From Odiellus spinosus (Eukaryota; Arthropoda; Arachnida; Opiliones; Phalangiidae): a DNA stretch of 64,000 bases. Positions 58,668 to 64,000 of the stretch are shown piece after piece (positions within the stretch are counted from its first letter, which is position 1; each line of letters starts with the position of its first letter). Position numbers and translations under genes: made by a program. The stretch spans positions 8,834,959 to 8,898,958 of the forward strand of contig OY987233.1 of assembly GCA_963920705.1 (NCBI GenBank). The letters run 5' to 3'. Below the pieces are notes generated by a model. It did no database searches and was not told where the DNA came from. It was given only the letters and a program-made list of their open reading frames with translations.

Positions 58668-59215
58668 TTTTTCTCCTTTATATTCCTATAATTTTAGTGT
58701 TTTTCTTTATATTCCTATAATTTTAGTTTTTTTCTCCTTTATATTCCTATAATTTTAGTGTTTTTCTCCTTTATATTCCTATAATTTTAGTGTTTTTCTC
58801 CTTTATATTCCTATAATTTTAGTGTTTTTCTCCTTTATATTCCTATAATTTTAGTGTTTTTCTCCTTTATATTCCTATAATTTTTTTTCTCCTTTATATT
58901 CCTATAATTTTTTTTCTCCTTTATATTCCTATAATTTTTTTTCTCCTTTATATTCCTATAATTTTTTTCTCCTTTATATTCCTATAATTTGTGTTTTTCT
59001 CCTTTATATTCCTATAATTTGTGTTTTTCTCCTTTATATTCCTATAATTTGTTTTTCTCCTTCATAGTCCTATAATTTGTTTTTCTCCTTTATATTCCTA
59101 TAATTTTAGTGTTTTTCTCCTTTAAATTCCTATAATTTTAGTGTTTTTCTCCTTTATATTCCTAAAATTTGTGTTTTTTCTCCTTTATATTCCTATTTCT
59201 CATTTGTTTTCCTAT
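58668..59215. repeat. Minisatellite, 24-32 bp unit, about 19 copies
   Basis: The unit is TTTTTCTCCTTTATATTCCT plus ATAATTTTAGTG. Later units lack TTTTAGTG or have TTTGTG instead, so unit length changes in blocks. Confidence 0.92.
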
Positions 59216-59629
59216 AATTCTGCTCCGAATTTAATATTTTTCTTATAAATAATCCGAGGCATTTCCTGGTCACTACTCGTTCTATGTAACTTACAGATAA
59301 TCTACGAATGAATTTATTTTTAGAAACTAACCAAATAATTTTCGGTTTATTTATTTACTTATTATTATTATTTTTTTTTTTTTGAATTTCGGGTGGATAT
59401 AGTTTAGGCACGTTTCAGGGTATCAACCCATTACGTAAGAATGTATTCAATCAAAATGTATTATGAAGTGTTTATCTAATATTTCATTGAGTTAAGTTTG
59501 AGAACGGCTAATTCGCACCTACCATTCCTGCACGCGAAAGTTTTTTGTTTTTAAGTTACGCAAAACATATGTTAAGACTCACTACAGCGTTCATGCTTAT
59601 CCGACGGCGCCTGTCAGAGGCACGGGCCT

Positions 59630-60090
59630 ACGCGTTCTATCTCTATGGCCTTGCTACCTTAGCGTGTTGACTTTGGTCTAGGGGCCTACGCGAAATGTCT
59701 CGTCTCTCTTAGACACAGGGTGCTACATCTATGGCATCAGCGTTTTGCCTCTGGTTCAGGGCCCTACGCAAAATGTTTATTTTTTCTTAGACACAGGGTG
59801 CAACCTCTATGGCCCCAGCGTGTTGGCTTTGGTTCAGGGGCCCTCGCGGAATATTTCTCATTTAGGCAAAGCGTGCTACCTCTATGGCCCTAGCGTGTTG
59901 ACTTTGTTTGGTGTAGGCCCGGGGCCTTCGCGAAATGTTTCTGCTCTTTGACACAGCGTGTAACCTCTATGGCTCCATCAAGTTGACTTTGGTGCAGGGG
60001 CTTATGTGAAATGTTTTATCTCTCTTAGACAGCGTTTTAACACTATTACCAGCTCCAGCGTGTTGACTTTGTTTGGTGCAGGGGCCTACC
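59630..60090. repeat. Degenerate tandem repeat, about 78-bp unit, 6 copies
   Basis: Each unit carries ACCTCTATGG, CAGCGTGTTGACTTTGGT, CAGGGGCCTACGCGAAATGT and CTTAGACACAGGGTGC. Confidence 0.8.
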
Positions 60091-61497
60091 AGTTCAAATC
60101 GACCGCGAAATTAACCACTTAACTTCAAAAACGTCAGACAAAACCCATTTAAGTTAAAAAAATCTTCGGCCGCGGTTTTAAGAAAACAAGTCGACGCGTT
60201 TGCGTAATTACCGTGGCCGTAAGACCATCTTGTGTTTTTTCCCCCACACCATTCTAGCATGACAGCGAGAACGCTTTTTCGCCTACGCGCAAATTTATCA
60301 ATATTTAGTTCGGTGATCCCTATATCGATGAAACTCTTATATTGCTGTATATCAGCGCTTCCGGGGTTGTCGTTAATAGGACGAACGTCTTTATAATCTT
60401 CTATCAATAGCAATATATTAGTATTAAATATTTTATAGTTAAAACAGCAAACAAAAAGTTTCTTTAAAGCGAGACTGAAGGGAGTCGTGTGTAATACGTG
60501 ATAACTTTTAGATTTCGTAGACCATAAAGTGTATTATTTAGTTAAAAAAGTTACTAAAATAGTTAAGTGAAATTTAATTTGAAAATGTCGATTTTATATT
60601 TTAAAATATCGACCTTACTAAAGCGAAATAACCACCATGATATATTGAAAATATTAACCAATTAGTCGATTCTAGTTTTTAAATATATCGACTAACGTGT
60701 TCTAGTCTGTTTTATAATTAGAAAAATATCGATCTTTCAATATGTTCTTGTTAATCTTAGTTGGTAAATATTGAACAATATTTGAAATGAATTTTGTTTT
60801 ATTGATCACTTCTATCGACGAGTATCTTCTTAAGTTCGGTATAGATATACTACCGCGTTATCCACCTTGTTTTTCTTTTTTATTTTATGAAAGGCGTAAA
60901 GTTAGCCGAGTTTGACGTCAAACAGTTTACATAATGTTAATGTAGGTATAGGAGATCAAAGCCGCTGGAAACACGCAACTACAATGAAAATATATCGACG
61001 CGTTGCGGATGAAGTAAAAACAGGCAGCTCAGATCGTCCTCTTTGTATCTTTTCGCGTCCTTCAAACGATCTTCGCGTCACCCCCACGGAACTGATACCC
61101 TCTAATTTTCTATTATTATGTCGGGCCGCGATCAGTATTGAAATCGACTTTCGCTGGAGATCTCTAATTAAAAAGGCAGATGTTCGCGATTTAATAATAA
61201 AATATTACGAGTAAAAAGATAAATTTACGCCGTGGTGGAAAAATGGGACGCTGATCGGAACGCGAGCTACGTCTCTCACTCTCTAACGTTGTTATGGTTA
61301 CCATATCGACCTCTTCGGTAAAGCTAGTGGAGTTTTAGATCGCCCAAGCCCAACACACTGATTCGCGCTGCTCTTCTCTCTACACAACCGCTAAAACTAT
61401 GTGGAACGCGATGTTTAAACACCTCAACAACCGCTGTACTTAAACACCACGATAGCTTTTCGTTGACACGCGTTTATGCTAAGCTTAATTTAAATTA
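60091..61497. other. Upstream region of the RBR ligase gene
   Basis: No exon that I can support. Open frames at 60111-60413 (minus) and 60912-61214 (plus) show no recognisable domain. 61230-61480 is richer in GC and in pyrimidine-rich CTCTCTC-type sequence, as expected of a promoter or 5' UTR. An in-frame TAA at 61486 supports the ATG at 61498. Confidence 0.4.
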
Positions 61498-62294
61498 ATG
61501 AAGAAGTTAACTGCGGAAATGGATGAAAAGGACGAGGATGCCAATTTTTCATTCGACAACGTTAAATTTATCTTGGAATGTTTCGTCTTGTCTTTCGGGC
61601 CCGTGACCCCTCACTTGGGTCGTAATGACCCCTCTTCCGATCCGGAAAGTTACGTCAAAAGGAACAACTATCAATCCCGCTCCAAAGGTCAACCGGCTTC
61701 TTGTTCCAATATTATTCAACCACCTCCGCCTCCCGGGTTCATGGCCAGACCTCAACCCCCCGCTGACCAAGAAGGCCCGACATCTTTCGCCGACGAATTC
61801 ATTTTGAGGGAACTTTCGGAGATGAGGGTTCTCTTAGAAAGGCTATTGGAGACCAGAGACGGAACCGCCGATCACGATTTACTGGATCTTTTGATTCTGT
61901 TGCCAGAGCATCCGACCAATACTCGCGATTCGTCCCAGAGTTACCCCGTCGGGGAATCAGGGTTCATCGAGTGCGAAGTCTGTTTGGAACTCCGATGGTT
62001 GTACCGCCGGGCTTGTTGCAACTTCCCGGTGTGCAACTCCTGCTTAGAACAGTATTACGGTCACAAGGTGTCCGAAGGTATCGTCCAGATTGAGTGTTGT
62101 AACCCGGCGTGTCAGAGCTACGTCCATCGCGAAGAAATCGCGGCCAGACTGAACACGGAGAAGAAGAATTTATTTTACAAGCTCCTGTGTCGGGCCAATC
62201 AAGTGGATAATGTCAAGACGTGTCCTAGGTGCTGTCACGTTCTTTCCGTTGATCTCAAGGAACGCAAGAAGAAGAACAAAATTGAAGCTTCAAG
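61498..62294 (+). CDS. RBR-type E3 ubiquitin ligase, RNF217-like (first coding exon, partial)
   Basis: RBR ligases take ubiquitin from an E2 via RING1 and pass it through a catalytic Cys in RING2. This exon codes 265 residues plus two bases, ending at a good donor (CAAG before GTAAGC). Residues 1-157 are low-complexity, with a proline run (75-79) and an acidic helical stretch (98-135). RING1 runs from about 159 to 209: CEVC (159-162), CC..PVCNSC (173-182), CC..AC (200-205). The IBR begins with CPRCCHV at 242. The rest of the IBR and RING2, including the catalytic Cys, lie beyond the window or past a longer intron. RING1-to-IBR spacing and the CC.. pattern recall RNF217, but the exact orthology is uncertain. 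The start is the first ATG after an in-frame stop at 61486. Confidence 0.85.
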
Positions 62295-62375
62295 GTAAGC
62301 TCTATTTTAATAGAATAAACACTCTGATGGAACCTATATAATTAGATCAGTTGGTAGTGATTGTTACAAAATGGT

Positions 62376-62778
62376 ATAAAGGGAGAATACAAACTAACAA
62401 CAAATAATTTTATATCGATTCCTTATCGTCTAGTCCACCAGTAAACAATTTTACAAACAATATTAAAATAGAATTAAATTTAAAACTTATCAGGAAAATA
62501 GGCTTAGCTGGATTTATTGAGATCATGAATTTCTTCGCATTGATGGGTCAGTGAGTACTCAGCGACCAATAAGCAAAGGCCCGTCGTTAAGTGAGATCTC
62601 CGTGAGACTTGCATCTCAACACAACCCATCAATGCGAAGAAAGCCAGCTAAGCCTATTTTCCTAGTAAGTTTTAAATTAAAATCTAGTTTAATATTTGTG
62701 TGTAATTAGGCCTATTTAAACTATAATCAATCGATAAAAATTCTTTTCTTGCTAGACTGCATTCTCACTTTAAAAGGA
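62376..62778. mobile_element. MITE family F, second complete copy
   Basis: Terminal inverted repeats of over 100 bp as at 41645-42059. The centre also pairs: TTTCTTCGCATTGATGGGT and ACCCATCAATGCGAAGAAA. It lies in the first intron of the RBR gene. Confidence 0.85.
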
Positions 62779-62780
62779 AA

Positions 62781-63146
62781 TTAGTCATTTCCATCACGGT
62801 TTCCCTATATGAATTTAGTAGAATGCCCATCTCTCTTAATATTATCTTTTTTTTAAACAACTCTTCAATTACGAGTTCTATGACTTTTAACATACTTTTA
62901 GAGATATAACTCGATAAATGGTATCAAACGTTCTAAGGGTTCAATAGACAGGAGAATAACAAATTAGTCATTTCCATCACGGTTTCCCTATATGAATTTA
63001 GTAGAATGCCCATGTCTCTTAATATTATCTTTTTTTAAACAACTCTTCAATTACGAGTTCTATGACTTTTAACATACTTTTAGAGATATAACTCGATAAA
63101 TGATATCAAACGTTCTAAGGGTTCAATAGACAGGAGAATAACAAAT
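62781..63146. repeat. Direct tandem duplication, 183-bp unit
   Basis: 62781-62963 (TTAGTCATTTCCATCACGGT... to GGAGAATAACAAA) is repeated at 62964-63146. Only about three differences are visible, such as CATCTCTC versus CATGTCTC. Confidence 0.9.
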
Positions 63147-63657
63147 TATAGCTAGAATCATAAGGATAAAATTTTCACTTTCATTAGATCAAGATGAAAA
63201 TCAAGTACGGAAGTTTATGAGCTAACTCGAATTACCCAATGAACTTCGGATTTTACAAGCAAAGATAGATTTTAGATTGTTTAGTTGCTAGTATTGTAGT
63301 AATGGTAGAAGTAAATACCTTAAAAGTGTTGAATTTGGAACACTGTTTTATTAATAATTAAAATAGACTTAATTATCCATACAAAAAATATGGGTAATTC
63401 ATGTACCATACAAGGTTTCAAGTCAAATTACTTTGACCATGGAGCAAAGACAAGTCTCCACAAGTTTTATAAGGCCCCATAAACGTCTTTTGCCAAAAGA
63501 AACAATTTCCTAAACAGAATCTAAAACTAGAGAAATTTAAAATTTATTCCGATTTAAAGAGAAGGTCAAAGAGATAAATTCTTTTACCTTAAAGGGTTTA
63601 TGAAACCAATCACTAAATTATTTCACAAAAATATTGTTAGAACGTTTTACCTAAAAT

Positions 63658-63870
63658 TCTTTAGACGCGTTCATGCTAGATTTTGGAGTTTTTAAAAGGT
63701 TTCGCTGCAGTCGTGTGAACGGGAAACCGTTTTTCTCGAATCGATTTGAATCTATTTATCGAAACTGCTTCGGGAACCAGTTTCAAACTGATTCGGCTTT
63801 AACAGTCTACAGTTGAAACTATAATAAATCGGTTTCTTCAATATGATATCTGAACAGATGGCGTGATTCC
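63658..63870. repeat. Dispersed repeat family D, copy 4
   Basis: GTGTGAACGGGAAACCGTTT and TCGAAACTGCTTCGGGAACC match family D. Right end diverged. Confidence 0.6.
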
Positions 63871-64000
63871 GAACAATGCAAATATAAAAATTCTCTAGTT
63901 GTAATTCTCATTCCAGCTCGTACTGGTGTTCATTTAGTTTTGATATTCGTTGTAACTAAACGACGATTTTAGTTTCATTCCGCCTTTAGAAACTTAATCC

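Noticed and set aside
60111..60413. 100-codon minus-strand frame
   Set aside because: No similarity to a known family and no conserved context upstream of the RBR gene; a chance frame is as likely.

Overview
This window reads as nuclear DNA of an insect or close arthropod relative. It is AT-rich and intron-bearing, with GT-AG splice sites, many short transposon relics and several minisatellites. The gene content supports this: a tandem cluster of juvenile hormone epoxide hydrolases, a divergent ionotropic receptor, a KIAA0319-like PKD-domain receptor and the start of an RBR ubiquitin ligase. I assembled the exon structures by eye from reading frame, splice sites and comparison between paralogues. 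They are models, not transcript-supported annotation. I cannot name the species or order.

Layout. 1-4816: the last two exons of an unidentified gene (+), separated by a 4.5-kb intron that carries a 3-kb array of 23-bp repeats. 4817-16100: no gene that I can support, only a patchwork of MITE-like elements with terminal inverted repeats, foldbacks and degenerate tandem repeats. 16100-37711: three complete head-to-tail JHEH genes, each with a conserved non-coding leader block upstream and the same seven coding exons (predicted 477, 472 and 471 aa). JHEH1 intron 2 is expanded to 5.2 kb by two inverted copies of a DDE transposon. JHEH2 and JHEH3 are separated by tandem repeats (29.3-31.3 kb). 38.3-46.3 kb: a divergent ionotropic receptor on the minus strand whose introns hold MITEs, followed by further MITE and foldback sequence. 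47065-56737: a complete 19-exon KIAA0319/KIAA0319L homologue (about 996 aa). 56.8-61.5 kb: intergenic minisatellites. 61498-62294: first coding exon of an RNF217-like RBR E3 ligase that continues beyond the window.

The most unusual structure is at 17900-22992. Two transposon copies sit head to head and form a near-perfect 2.06-kb inverted repeat around a 0.97-kb loop, inside an intron on the transcribed strand of JHEH1. One copy keeps a 758-codon open transposase frame. The other has lost its N-terminal zinc fingers, and its reading frame is now opened by a 48-bp hairpin. The JHEH1 pre-mRNA would carry a long hairpin, which makes it a candidate endogenous siRNA source.

Other points of note are a GGDLG nucleophile motif in JHEH3 in place of GGDWG, an in-frame ATG conserved in the intron of JHEH2 and JHEH3 that could start an anchor-less form, a GC-AG intron in the KIAA0319-like gene, and two separate 23-bp minisatellites that share a GATCATTTAA core.
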